Below are positions 16,731 to 25,200 of a stretch of 64,000 bases of DNA, in pieces (the first letter of the stretch is position 1; each line of letters begins with the position of its first letter). A program made the position numbers and the translations under genes. The DNA lies in contig JADKAO010000005.1 of assembly GCA_016715285.1 (NCBI GenBank), forward strand, positions 372,001 through 436,000. The letters run 5' to 3'. This DNA comes from Actinomycetales bacterium (GTDB taxonomy: Bacteria; Actinomycetota; Actinomycetes; Actinomycetales; Dermatophilaceae). The notes under the pieces were generated by a model. The model was not told where the DNA came from and did not search any database. It worked only from the letters and a program-made list of their open reading frames with translations.

Positions 16731-19700
16731 GCCCGTCGCGACCGTCCCGAGGTGGCTGCGCATCCCCGCTCACAGACATCGGAGGTATGCCGTATGCCGC
16801 CTCGTGCGAGGTCGCAGCCGACACCGCGTCCTGGGGAGTGAGTGCGGTGATGACGGCGTCTTCCGGGTTTGGACCAGCGACGACCATCGCGTCTTGCGTC
16901 TTGCGGACCCACCTTCGCGTCCTTTGGCGCACCCAGCGGTTCATCGAGAGGAGCGTCCTGCGGACCCGCGGCGAGGCGACGCTGCTCCTCCGCCACGATC
17001 CGCGCCGCAAGATTGCGCTCGGACACGTCGATCGCCTCGGGTGCCGCGTCGGACACCGCGCTCTCACGCACATAAGCGTCGAAGATCGCTTCCTTCTCCG
17101 CGAGGATCTCCAGCAGCCGGGCATCGACCGAGTTGGCCGCCAGCAAACGGTGCACCTGCACAGTGCGGATCTGCCCCATCCGATGCACCCGAGCGATCGC
17201 CTGCACCTCCGACGAAGGCTTGATCTGCGGCTCACACAGCACAACTACCGACGCAGCCTGGATGTTGAGCCCCACTCCCCCGGCCTCGATCTGGCTCACC
17301 AGCACACCCGCCCGCGCACTCGTGCTGAAGTCGTCCACCAGCCGTTGCCGCTGCTCGCCCGACAACGACCCAGTCAGCGGGCCAAAGACGGGCGCCCCCG
17401 GGACCGACTCGCGCAGCGCCACCGATACCCGATCGAGCACCGACCGGAAGAACGAGAACACAATGACCCGGCGACCATTGCTTGTCGCCTCTTCGACCAG
17501 ATCGATGAGGCGCTCCAGCTTGGCCGGGACCCGATAGCTCACCTTCCACGCCGCTTGCCGCATCGCCATGAAGTTGCCCGAGGCGACCGCCGCGGCATAC
17601 TCCAGCCGGTCGGGTTGCGTGAGAGTGACCCATTCGTCGGACTCGACCAGGTCGGGCAATTCAGTCAGCACATCCTCTTGGTTGCGCCGCAAATAGACCG
17701 GCGCGACCGCCCGCCGGAACGCCGTCGCCTTGATCATCGCCGCCGCCGGATCGATCCCCGCCAGGACCTCGGGCTGGAGATATCCCACGAGCGTCGCGAA
17801 CTCGTCGAGACGATTCTCCAGCGGCGTCCCACTCATGAGCAGGGCCCGCTTGGCCTTCGGGAGCACCGCAACAACCGCCCGAGACCGTTGTGAGACAGGG
17901 TTTTTAAGGTAGTGGGCCTCATCGGCCACGAGCATCGCGATCGGGATATCAGCAGGCAAAGACAGCGCCCCGAGTTGCCCATAGGTCGTGACCCCGACGC
18001 CCCCGTCGCGTGCCCACGCCAGCACGGTCTCGTCGCGATCCTCGCCAAAGAGTCGGTATGCCGTGAGCTGACTATGCCGCGCGAGCTCACGCTCCCAGTT
18101 GATGACGACGCTCGCTGGGCACACGACGAGCGCATGCCGCTCGCCCGCCGCCGCGAGGTGTGCCATCGCCGCAATGGCTTGGACGGTCTTGCCCAACCCC
18201 ATCTCGTCGCCGAGGAGCGTCCGCCCCTGCACGAGAGCGAATTTGGCGCCGAACTCCTGATAGCCACGCACCGAGGCCGTCACGAGCGACAAGTCGAGCG
18301 TGAAACCGCGGATCGCTTCGACAATGTCGTCGGGTAGCTCGCCGCGCTCGGTCTGCTCGGTGTCGAGGCCGACCAAGCCGCTCAGCCACGAGTAGTACTC
18401 CGCGGGTCGCTGCTCGAAGTCGTCCCACGCCCGGCTCAACGCCTCGTCGCTCGCCAGCGACCCACCAGCAGTTGCGCGCCCCGCCCCGCTCCGAGCACTG
18501 CCAGCCCCAGCGGCGCTCGCCGCCCGCGCCACCTGGTCATAGGCATTCAAAACATCGGTATGCCGTGCCTCCCACCACCGCGCCCACTGCGTGACCCGGC
18601 CGGCGAAGTCCGTCGGAGGCGCATCCCCTGGGCGCAGGATGAGCGCGACGCCGGCCTTGGGCAAGCCAACACGCGACAACTCGCCCAGATCCGCGCGTGC
18701 CTTCTCCAGATCACTGCGCAGCCACATCAACGGCAAGCCAACCTTCGACCAGGTCCCAAGCGCCCTGACCAACGCCCCGGCCTGCCGGTCGTCACGATCC
18801 AAATCGAGCCGGAATCGCACGTCAGCGGCCGCCGCGTCTGCGACTTGACGCGCGGCGGCATACACCTGCTTGGCTGTCACTTCGCCCACTCCGGGAATCG
18901 CGTCGAGTTCTGCGGCGCTCCGACGCAGGACGTCGGCGACCGAGCGCAACCCGGCTCCCTCCAACGCGGTGAGCCGCAGCCCCGCGATACTCGCCGCCTC
19001 CCGCAACCGGCTGAGCGGCACCTCGTCGAGCGATCGCCGCACCCGCGCCTCGCGCGCCAGACCGAACTCGCGATGCACCTCGCGGCGGCGTTCCTGCTCG
19101 GTATCGACCAACCAGGTCGCCGTCTCGCCGAGCGCCGCTGCCGTCCCAAGGGTCCGCAGATCCGTCAGTGGCGCATCCGGAGTGTCAGGTGCGAGCCCGG
19201 TGACGCGGCGGACGACATCGACGTGCCGCGGCCAGTCCCGAGCAAGCTGCTCGTATGCCGTGCCCGCCGACGGCGCCACACCACGGCCTCCGCGTTCGCG
19301 GGCGGCTCGCAGGCGAGCGGGCCACCCGTTTTGCTCAGCCGTAGCCAAGGCCGTGCGCGCGGCAAGGACGGCGCTACCGATCGCATCGCGTGCCGTGCGA
19401 CCCCGCCACAACATCCGGAACGTTGACCGCGCTGGCCGCATCGCCGCAAGCAGCGGGGGCAAGTCGACGGCATACCCTCGGGCCGCCGCAAGCAGCGCCT
19501 CATCGCCAGCCACCAGGTCATCGCGGGCAGCGAGCGCAACAGCCAGCCCAGTCGGGTCGGCCGCGGGACTGAGGGGAGCGACGCTGACCGTGCCGCCGGT
19601 CGATTCGACGGTGCCGCAGGCGGCGACGGCAGCGCGGACCTGGCCATCGAGGGCGTCAGCCCGCTGCGCCACCGCGCGGGCATCATCTGCGAGCGCGCTC

Positions 19701-19771
19701 AGCGCGTCATAGAGCTCGCGTGCTGGCGCCCCGAGCAGGTCGTCCGCATCACGATCGGCCACCTCGGTCAA
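16643..19771 (-). CDS. SNF2/RapA-type helicase, C-terminal tail probably frameshifted
   Basis: Swi2/Snf2 ATPase of about 1,000 residues, likely acting on DNA-protein complexes. Motifs: LLGDEMGLGKTVQAIA (Walker A), LVADEAHYLKNP (DEAH box), LLMSGTPLENRLDE (motif III) and IARVHRMGQIRTVQVHRLL (motif VI). A helix-hairpin-helix, LDAIPGVGEVTAKQVYAAAR, lies at about residue 285-305 in a long N-terminal domain. The single-frame ORF ends at 16643, overlapping the convergent membrane protein by 88 bp. From about 16895 another frame reads QDAMVVAGPNPEDAVITALT with coding-like third positions and stops at 16723, just beside that gene's stop. The start is TTG 19771 or GTG 19762. Confidence 0.87.
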   Translation of the reverse strand: MTEVADRDADDLLGAPARELYDALSALADDARAVAQRADALDGQVRAAVAACGTVESTGGTVSVAPLSPAADPTGLAVALAARDDLVAGDEALLAAARGYAVDLPPLLAAMRPARSTFRMLWRGRTARDAIGSAVLAARTALATAEQNGWPARLRAARERGGRGVAPSAGTAYEQLARDWPRHVDVVRRVTGLAPDTPDAPLTDLRTLGTAAALGETATWLVDTEQERRREVHREFGLAREARVRRSLDEVPLSRLREAASIAGLRLTALEGAGLRSVADVLRRSAAELDAIPGVGEVTAKQVYAAARQVADAAAADVRFRLDLDRDDRQAGALVRALGTWSKVGLPLMWLRSDLEKARADLGELSRVGLPKAGVALILRPGDAPPTDFAGRVTQWARWWEARHTDVLNAYDQVARAASAAGAGSARSGAGRATAGGSLASDEALSRAWDDFEQRPAEYYSWLSGLVGLDTEQTERGELPDDIVEAIRGFTLDLSLVTASVRGYQEFGAKFALVQGRTLLGDEMGLGKTVQAIAAMAHLAAAGERHALVVCPASVVINWERELARHSQLTAYRLFGEDRDETVLAWARDGGVGVTTYGQLGALSLPADIPIAMLVADEAHYLKNPVSQRSRAVVAVLPKAKRALLMSGTPLENRLDEFATLVGYLQPEVLAGIDPAAAMIKATAFRRAVAPVYLRRNQEDVLTELPDLVESDEWVTLTQPDRLEYAAAVASGNFMAMRQAAWKVSYRVPAKLERLIDLVEEATSNGRRVIVFSFFRSVLDRVSVALRESVPGAPVFGPLTGSLSGEQRQRLVDDFSTSARAGVLVSQIEAGGVGLNIQAASVVVLCEPQIKPSSEVQAIARVHRMGQIRTVQVHRLLAANSVDARLLEILAEKEAIFDAYVRESAVSDAAPEAIDVSERNLAARIVAEEQRRLAAGPQDAPLDEPLGAPKDAKVGPQDARRDGRRWSKPGRRRHHRTHSPGRGVGCDLARGGIRHTSDVCERGCAATSGRSRRAHLAGRSHVMIAIPSAAIGNSQAVTTAMT

Positions 19772-19790
19772 CCACCTTCAGGCGACGGCG

Positions 19791-21299
19791 TCACGCGGCG
19801 ACAAAGCCATCCGCGACGAGGGCGCGCAGCGTCGGCAAGGCGGCGGCGATGGTGTCGGCTGGGCTCTCCCCAAGCAATTCGGCGATCGCAGACAAGGCCG
19901 CCCGAGCGGTGAGGGAGCCGTCGCAGACACCGAGCAATCCCGCTGTGGCAGCGTCGAGGTGGAGCACGCGCCGCATCCCACCACCCTGTCGCGCCAACAG
20001 CGCGGCTGGCTCGTCAGGGTGGGATGAGGACGGGACGGTATGCCGTTCGACCGTCACGTCCGGAGCGACCCGCCACGCGGTGTCGAGCAGCCAGGCGTCG
20101 CCGCGCTCGGCGAGGTCGGTGCGTGCTCGCAAACCCGCGTCGACGGCGTGTCCCACACCGGCAGCGACGGCGCCCGGCACCTCTGCGAGGTCAACCCACG
20201 GCTCCCGATCACTCGCCGGGCGCTGCACGGTGATCACCCCAAACCCGATCGCCTCGACGTCCCGGTCGGCGAAATCAGCGAGCCACGCGGCATACATCTG
20301 CTCGTAGATCGCGGCGCCTTGGCGCTGGCCGGCATCGCGGGCCCACAACTCGGCATACTCCGCAGGGTCTTGGGTGTCGCGCTGGATGATCCAGGCGTCC
20401 AAGCCGGTGCCCGCGAGCCACTCCTGCCACCGGTCGCGCCAGGAGGTGCCCCGGCGGATCTCCCAGTTGCCGAGGAACTGCGCGACCCCACCGGGCTCGA
20501 GGTGCTCGCCGACCGAGCGGACGAGGGCCTCGACCACGCCGTCGCCGATAAACCCGGCGTCGCGGTACTCATAATGCGGCACCCCAGCGGTGCGCGGCGT
20601 GATGACGAAAGGCGGGTTGCTCACCACGAGGTCGAACCGCTGGCCAGCCACCGGCGCGAGCAGGCTGCCGTGCCGCAGCGACATGTCGACGTCGTTGAGC
20701 GCAGCCGTGAACGCCGCGAAGTGCAGCGCCCGCGCCGACAAATCCGTGCCCGTCACGTGGTCGGCGTGGCTCGCCAGGTGAAGCGCTTGGACTGCGGAGC
20801 CGACCCCGAGGTCAAGCGCGGTGCCGACATGACGTCGAATCGTCCACTCTGCCAACGTGGTTGAGGCGTTCCCGACACCCAACACGTGAGTCTCAGCCAA
20901 GGGCCGGCCGGTCGCGATCTCCGAGAGGTCGGAGGCCACCCACCACGCGTGGTCCTCGTCGCCATAAGGCCGCAAGTCGCATGTGGCGCGCAGGTCCGCC
21001 CCCTCGGCGCGGGCGATCCCTAGCTGCACCGCACCATCAGCGCGCAGGGTGGGCAGCGCGCGGTCAGCGTCATCCCATGCGACCGGGAAGCCGAGCGCAA
21101 AAAGCCGGATGAGCACCCGGACGGGCTCGGCACTGTCGCGGGTCGCGAGGTCGGCCGGGAGGCGCTGCTCCCGGTGAAGGGCGCCAGCAGCGACCGGCCC
21201 GAGGGCGGCTTCGACGCCCTCGACGGTGAAGCCCGCGGCCTGGAGGTCGGCACGCAGCCGGGGAACCAGGTCTGCGTCAAGTTTGGGGGTCACGCTCAC
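19791..21299 (-). CDS. HemK/PrmC-like SAM-dependent methyltransferase with N- and C-terminal extensions
   Basis: 502-residue methyltransferase. Motif I is ALDLGVGSAVQALHLA (about residues 161-176) and motif IV is DLVVSNPPFVITPRT (about 224-238), the NPPF signature of N5-glutamine/adenine methyltransferases. An N-terminal helical domain (about 120 residues) and a winged-helix-like C-terminus extend the core, a layout common in actinobacterial proteins annotated only as methyltransferases. It lies 19 bp upstream of the SNF2 gene on the same strand, so an operon is likely. GTG 21299 begins MSVTPKLDADLVPRLR. Substrate unknown. Confidence 0.8.
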   Translation of the reverse strand: MSVTPKLDADLVPRLRADLQAAGFTVEGVEAALGPVAAGALHREQRLPADLATRDSAEPVRVLIRLFALGFPVAWDDADRALPTLRADGAVQLGIARAEGADLRATCDLRPYGDEDHAWWVASDLSEIATGRPLAETHVLGVGNASTTLAEWTIRRHVGTALDLGVGSAVQALHLASHADHVTGTDLSARALHFAAFTAALNDVDMSLRHGSLLAPVAGQRFDLVVSNPPFVITPRTAGVPHYEYRDAGFIGDGVVEALVRSVGEHLEPGGVAQFLGNWEIRRGTSWRDRWQEWLAGTGLDAWIIQRDTQDPAEYAELWARDAGQRQGAAIYEQMYAAWLADFADRDVEAIGFGVITVQRPASDREPWVDLAEVPGAVAAGVGHAVDAGLRARTDLAERGDAWLLDTAWRVAPDVTVERHTVPSSSHPDEPAALLARQGGGMRRVLHLDAATAGLLGVCDGSLTARAALSAIAELLGESPADTIAAALPTLRALVADGFVAA

Positions 21300-21467
21300 G
21301 CGGCCAAGCGTATGCCGTGCGTCGTCCGAGGCGCTGGCTCATCCCATCGCGGGGTTACGGGCTGGTCGCGCTGGGGGTCGGCGCGTCGTTCGCGCGGGGC
21401 CCGCGGCGGTCGGGAATCGGTGATCGGCGGTCGGCACGCAGCGGACGACCATCGGTGGTCGGTGCGC

Positions 21468-22373
21468 TTACCAAGCAATGAGGTCGACGAGAGCCGGCCA
21501 GGCGAGGTGGCCCAGGGCCGCGTCAGCTTCCGGCGTGCCCCCGCGGGCCATCGTCATTCCGCCAGTGACGACGGGCTCGTCGGGCAGGACCGCACGGTGG
21601 CCCGCGAGCGGGTGGCTGATGACAGTCGTGGTGAGCCCGTGGGCGGCGCGGCGGGTGACGATTGCCCCGGCGTGGTCGACTGAAGGCCAGACCCGATCAT
21701 CGCCTCCGGCCACGAGCACCACGGTTGGGATGCGCTCGACCGCGATGGCTGCTGCCTGCGCCCGTTCGGGTGCGATGGCTCGACTGCGGCGGTACAGGTC
21801 CGCGAAACTGGGCGGGTCGGTGTTGGGCTCCCATGCCTCGTCAAAAGGCACAAACGGCAGGGGTATGCCGTCCAGCGTCCAGTGCGAGGTCTGGGTGCCG
21901 TCCGGTCGCACGCCGGCCCAGACGACATCGCTCGGGGCAAAGGCGACGACCGCGTCGACCTCTGGGGTGTGCGAGGCGACAACGAGCGCGGCCTCGGCAC
22001 CGAAGGACGTGCCGATGACGATGACCTGATCGCAATCGGCTGCGAGGGCAGCGATCTGGTGCTGGAACAGCTCAATCGGCACCTCGAAGGGTGCCGGTTG
22101 TTGGCCTGCCCCACCGAACCACCGGATCGACGCAGTGATGGCGCCAAGGCCGGCGACCAGTCGCGCGCGGTCGGCATCAACCCGGCCACTCGAGCCAGCG
22201 AGCACGAGAGCGCCAACCCCATTTGGTGCCTGCGGCAGGCAGCGAATCCCGCTGTAGCTCAAGGGAATTGAACTGCTCCGGGTGCGCTGGCGAAACGCTC
22301 CAGGCCCGACGGTGACCTGGAGCGCGGTCTCGCGGAACGGCATACCTGCTGGTGGTTGTGCAGCGTCCCTCAT
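21468..22373 (-). CDS. Alpha/beta hydrolase, BAAT/acyl-CoA thioester hydrolase-like
   Basis: 301-residue alpha/beta hydrolase. The nucleophile elbow GTSFGAEAAL (Ser at about 125), an Asp in VAGGDDRVWPSVDHA and a His in HPLAGHRAVLPDEP give a plausible triad. The layout matches the C-terminal domain of bile-acid-CoA:amino acid N-acyltransferase/acyl-CoA thioesterase proteins. ATG 22373 overlaps the stop of the Lrp gene (ATGA), so the two are one transcription unit. The first 45 residues are atypical, and the true start may be internal. Its substrate cannot be read from the sequence; a CoA thioester would suit the neighbouring keto-acid dehydrogenase. Confidence 0.72.
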   Translation of the reverse strand: MRDAAQPPAGMPFRETALQVTVGPGAFRQRTRSSSIPLSYSGIRCLPQAPNGVGALVLAGSSGRVDADRARLVAGLGAITASIRWFGGAGQQPAPFEVPIELFQHQIAALAADCDQVIVIGTSFGAEAALVVASHTPEVDAVVAFAPSDVVWAGVRPDGTQTSHWTLDGIPLPFVPFDEAWEPNTDPPSFADLYRRSRAIAPERAQAAAIAVERIPTVVLVAGGDDRVWPSVDHAGAIVTRRAAHGLTTTVISHPLAGHRAVLPDEPVVTGGMTMARGGTPEADAALGHLAWPALVDLIAW

Positions 22374-22861
22374 CGGCCGCGGTCGAGTTCGTCGAAGATC
22401 AGGTAGGTGCGGGTCCCGGTCACGCCGGGGATCGCCTGGATGCCTTCGAGGACGACCTCGCGGAGGTTCTCGTTGTCGCGAGCGCGAACGAGCACGACCG
22501 CATCGAACTCACCGCCGACGAGTGCGACGTAGACGACTTCGGGGATCGACTGCACCGCGTCCTGGAGGCCGCGCCACTGTTGCTGCTCCATCTGGAGGGT
22601 GATGATCGCGGAGGTGGCGAGGCCTTTGGCGCGCGGGTCGACGCGGGCGGCATACCCAGCGATCACCCCCTCACGCTCCATCCGGTGCAGCCGCGCGTAG
22701 GCGTTGGCGCGCGAGACGTGGGCCCGCTCCGCGAGCTCGCGGACCGACATCCGACCGTCGCGTTCAAGGAGCCCAACGATGGTCAAATCAACGGGATCGA
22801 GGGGACCGCTCCGGCGCTCGGGGGCCGACGCAGAGGCCTTACCGACCGATCGTTCAGCCAT
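22370..22861 (-). CDS. Lrp/AsnC family regulator (BkdR-like)
   Basis: 163-residue feast/famine regulator. The HTH is DLTIVGLLERDGRMSVRELA with AHVSRANAYARLHRME, followed by a RAM effector domain containing VVYVALVGGEFDAVVLVRA. It is transcribed divergently from the E1alpha-E1beta-E2 operon across a 170-bp gap, the classical arrangement of bkdR with bkd genes, so it probably activates or represses that operon in response to a branched-chain amino acid. About 24 N-terminal residues precede the HTH. Confidence 0.85.
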   Translation of the reverse strand: MAERSVGKASASAPERRSGPLDPVDLTIVGLLERDGRMSVRELAERAHVSRANAYARLHRMEREGVIAGYAARVDPRAKGLATSAIITLQMEQQQWRGLQDAVQSIPEVVYVALVGGEFDAVVLVRARDNENLREVVLEGIQAIPGVTGTRTYLIFDELDRGR

Positions 22862-23032
22862 GTGTCTCCTTCCCGCGCACTCCTATTGCTCTCAGAGTAG
22901 ACGTTTGGCTTGAATGGACCCGCATCGAGAGCCAACTGTCGCGACATTTCCCGCCTGGTCGATCTATCTGTCGCCATACGAGAGGATCGAGTGATACCCA
23001 CGCACGCCCGTCCCCAACCAGAAGGGACCCGC

Positions 23033-24187
23033 ATGACGCCCCGAACACCACGCGCCAAGGCAACCTCCGCGAGCGCACAACCTTCCTACGACACCGAGTC
23101 GGCGACACTCCTGCCGACCGCCACCCCGATCCAGCTGGTCGACGCCGAGGGCAACCCGAGCACGGCAGAGACCGGCAACCTGCCTCTGCCTGATGACGCC
23201 GCGCTAGTGCGCGCGCACGAGCTCATGGTGATGGGCCGCCGCTTCAACGACCAGGCTGGCGCTCTCGTGCGCCAGGGTCGGCTCGCGGTCTATCCGTCCT
23301 CGCACGGCCAAGAGGCCTGCCAGGTCGCGGCTGCCATGGTCCTCGGCGACCAGGACTGGCTCTTCCCGACCTACCGCGACACTGTGGCTGCCGTGTCCAT
23401 GGGTGTCGACCCCGTGCAGATCCTCCTGTTGCTCGCCGGAGACTGGCACGCTGGCTACGACCCCTACGAATTCCGTTGTGCGCCAACGGCGACGCCCCTT
23501 GCGACCCAGCTCGTGCATGCCGCCGGCCTCGCGTATGCCGCGAAGGTCAAGGGCGAGGACAAGGTCGTCGTGGCCATGTGCGGCGACGGCGCCACGAGTG
23601 AGGGTGACTTCCACGAGGCGCTCAACTTCGCCGCCGTCTTCAAGTGCCCAGTCATCTTCCTCATCCAAAACAACGAGTTCGCGATCTCCGTGCCCCTCTC
23701 CCGGCAGACCGCCGCCCCGAGCCTTGCGGCCAAGGGCGTGGGCTATGGCATGCCGGGCAAGCGGGTCGACGGCAACGACGTCGCGGCTCTGCTCGCAGTC
23801 ATGGGCGAGGCCGCCGACCGTGCTCGCCGCGGTGACGGCCCGACCCTCATCGAGGCGCACACCTACCGGATGCAGGCCCACACCAACGCCGACGACGCGA
23901 CGCGCTACCGCACCGCCGAAGAGGTCGAGCCGTGGGTGGCCCGTGACCCGATCACCCGCTCCGAGGCGCACCTGCGCTCTCGCGGGCTCCTGGACGACGC
24001 CGCGGTGGCCGACCTCAAGCAGCGCGCCGAAGAGATGGCTGCCGAGATGCGCCTCGGCATCGGCAAGGACCGGGATCTCGACCCCGCTGAGCTCTTTGAG
24101 CACGTCTTCGCCAAACCCACCCCTCAACTGCTCGAACAACGAGCCCAGCTGCTCGACGAGCTCGCCCGTGAGGAGGCCACCAAGTGA
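23033..24187 (+). CDS. bkdA: 2-oxoacid dehydrogenase E1 alpha (branched-chain type)
   Basis: 384-residue thiamin-diphosphate E1 alpha subunit that decarboxylates branched-chain 2-oxo acids or pyruvate. The ThDP motif is GDGATSEGDFHEALNF with a closing FLIQNN; YPSSHGQEACQVAAA and EAHTYRMQAHTNADD are typical substrate-site and regulatory-loop segments. ATG 23033 has AGAAGG at proper spacing and is preferred to the 22910 ORF start. The stop overlaps the E1 beta GTG. The adjacent Lrp gene argues for the branched-chain complex; a pyruvate-specific role cannot be excluded. Confidence 0.88.
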   Translation: MTPRTPRAKATSASAQPSYDTESATLLPTATPIQLVDAEGNPSTAETGNLPLPDDAALVRAHELMVMGRRFNDQAGALVRQGRLAVYPSSHGQEACQVAAAMVLGDQDWLFPTYRDTVAAVSMGVDPVQILLLLAGDWHAGYDPYEFRCAPTATPLATQLVHAAGLAYAAKVKGEDKVVVAMCGDGATSEGDFHEALNFAAVFKCPVIFLIQNNEFAISVPLSRQTAAPSLAAKGVGYGMPGKRVDGNDVAALLAVMGEAADRARRGDGPTLIEAHTYRMQAHTNADDATRYRTAEEVEPWVARDPITRSEAHLRSRGLLDDAAVADLKQRAEEMAAEMRLGIGKDRDLDPAELFEHVFAKPTPQLLEQRAQLLDELAREEATK

Positions 24188-25200
24188 CCCCCATGCCGTC
24201 AGCGGGCACTCCGTCGCCCCGCGTCGAAAAGATCACCGTCATGCAGGCGCTCAACCGTGCCATGCGCGACGCCATGACCCAAGACGAGAACGTCCACATC
24301 CTCGGCGAAGACGTCGGCACGCTCGGTGGCGTCTTCCGGGTCACCGATGGCCTGACCAAGGAGTTCGGCGAGCGCTGCTTCGACACCCCGCTGGCCGAGT
24401 CCGGGATCATGGGCTTCGCGATCGGCATGGCGATGGGCGGGCTGCGTCCGATCGTCGAGATGCAGTTCGACGCGTTCGCCTACCCGGCCTTTGAGCAGAT
24501 CGCCTCGCACGTGGCCAAGGTCCGCAACCGCACCAAGGGTCAGGTCAGCCTGCCCATGGTCATCCGGATCCCTTATGGCGGTGGCATCGGCGGTGTCGAG
24601 CACCACTGCGACTCGTCGGAGAGCTACTACACGCACACTCCGGGCCTCACGGTCGTCGCGCCGTCCAACCCGGCCGATGCCTATCACCTGCTGCGTGCGG
24701 CGATCGCGTCGCCGGACCCGGTCATCGTCATGGAGCCCAAACGGCTCTACTGGTCCAAGGCCGAAGTTGACCTCTCCCGTCCGCGGCCCGGCATTGGCAA
24801 GGCAGCCATCGTCCGCGATGGCACCGACGCGACGATCGTCACCTACGGCCAGTCCGTGCCGGTCGCACTTGAGGCCGCTGAGGTCGCCAAGCGCGAAGGC
24901 CGCGACCTGCAGGTCGTCGACCTGCGCACGCTCGTGCCTTTCGATGACGCGACGGTCATGTCGGCTGTCGCCTCGACCGGCCGGGTTGTCGTCGTGGCTG
25001 AGGCCCAGGGCTTCAGCTCCTTCGCCTCGGAGGTCGCGGCGCGCGTCGGCGAGCGCTGCTTCCACTCCCTCGCCGCGCCCGTGCGTCGAGTGACCGGCTT
25101 TGACATCCCCTATCCCCCGCCCAAGCTCGAGAAGCACCACCTCCCCACGGTGGACCGCATCCTCGACGCGGTCGACAGCCTGCAGTGGGAGGACCAGTGA
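24184..25200 (+). CDS. bkdB: 2-oxoacid dehydrogenase E1 beta
   Basis: 338-residue E1 beta partner, completing the alpha2beta2 E1. Family features include ILGEDVGTLGGVFRVTDGL, FDTPLAESGIMGFAIGMAMG and GGIGGVEHHCDSSESYYTH, and the C-terminal transketolase domain with VVDLRTLVPFD and RVTGFDIPYP. It starts with GTG 24184 inside the preceding gene's stop (GTGA), so translation is coupled; ATG 24193 is an alternative. Confidence 0.9.
   Translation: MTPMPSAGTPSPRVEKITVMQALNRAMRDAMTQDENVHILGEDVGTLGGVFRVTDGLTKEFGERCFDTPLAESGIMGFAIGMAMGGLRPIVEMQFDAFAYPAFEQIASHVAKVRNRTKGQVSLPMVIRIPYGGGIGGVEHHCDSSESYYTHTPGLTVVAPSNPADAYHLLRAAIASPDPVIVMEPKRLYWSKAEVDLSRPRPGIGKAAIVRDGTDATIVTYGQSVPVALEAAEVAKREGRDLQVVDLRTLVPFDDATVMSAVASTGRVVVVAEAQGFSSFASEVAARVGERCFHSLAAPVRRVTGFDIPYPPPKLEKHHLPTVDRILDAVDSLQWEDQ

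Noticed and set aside
22240..22290. Possible tRNA-like sequence (GCTGTAGCTCAAGGGAATTGAA)
   Set aside because: It resembles a D-arm but there is no acceptor stem or T-loop, and it lies in the hydrolase reading frame.
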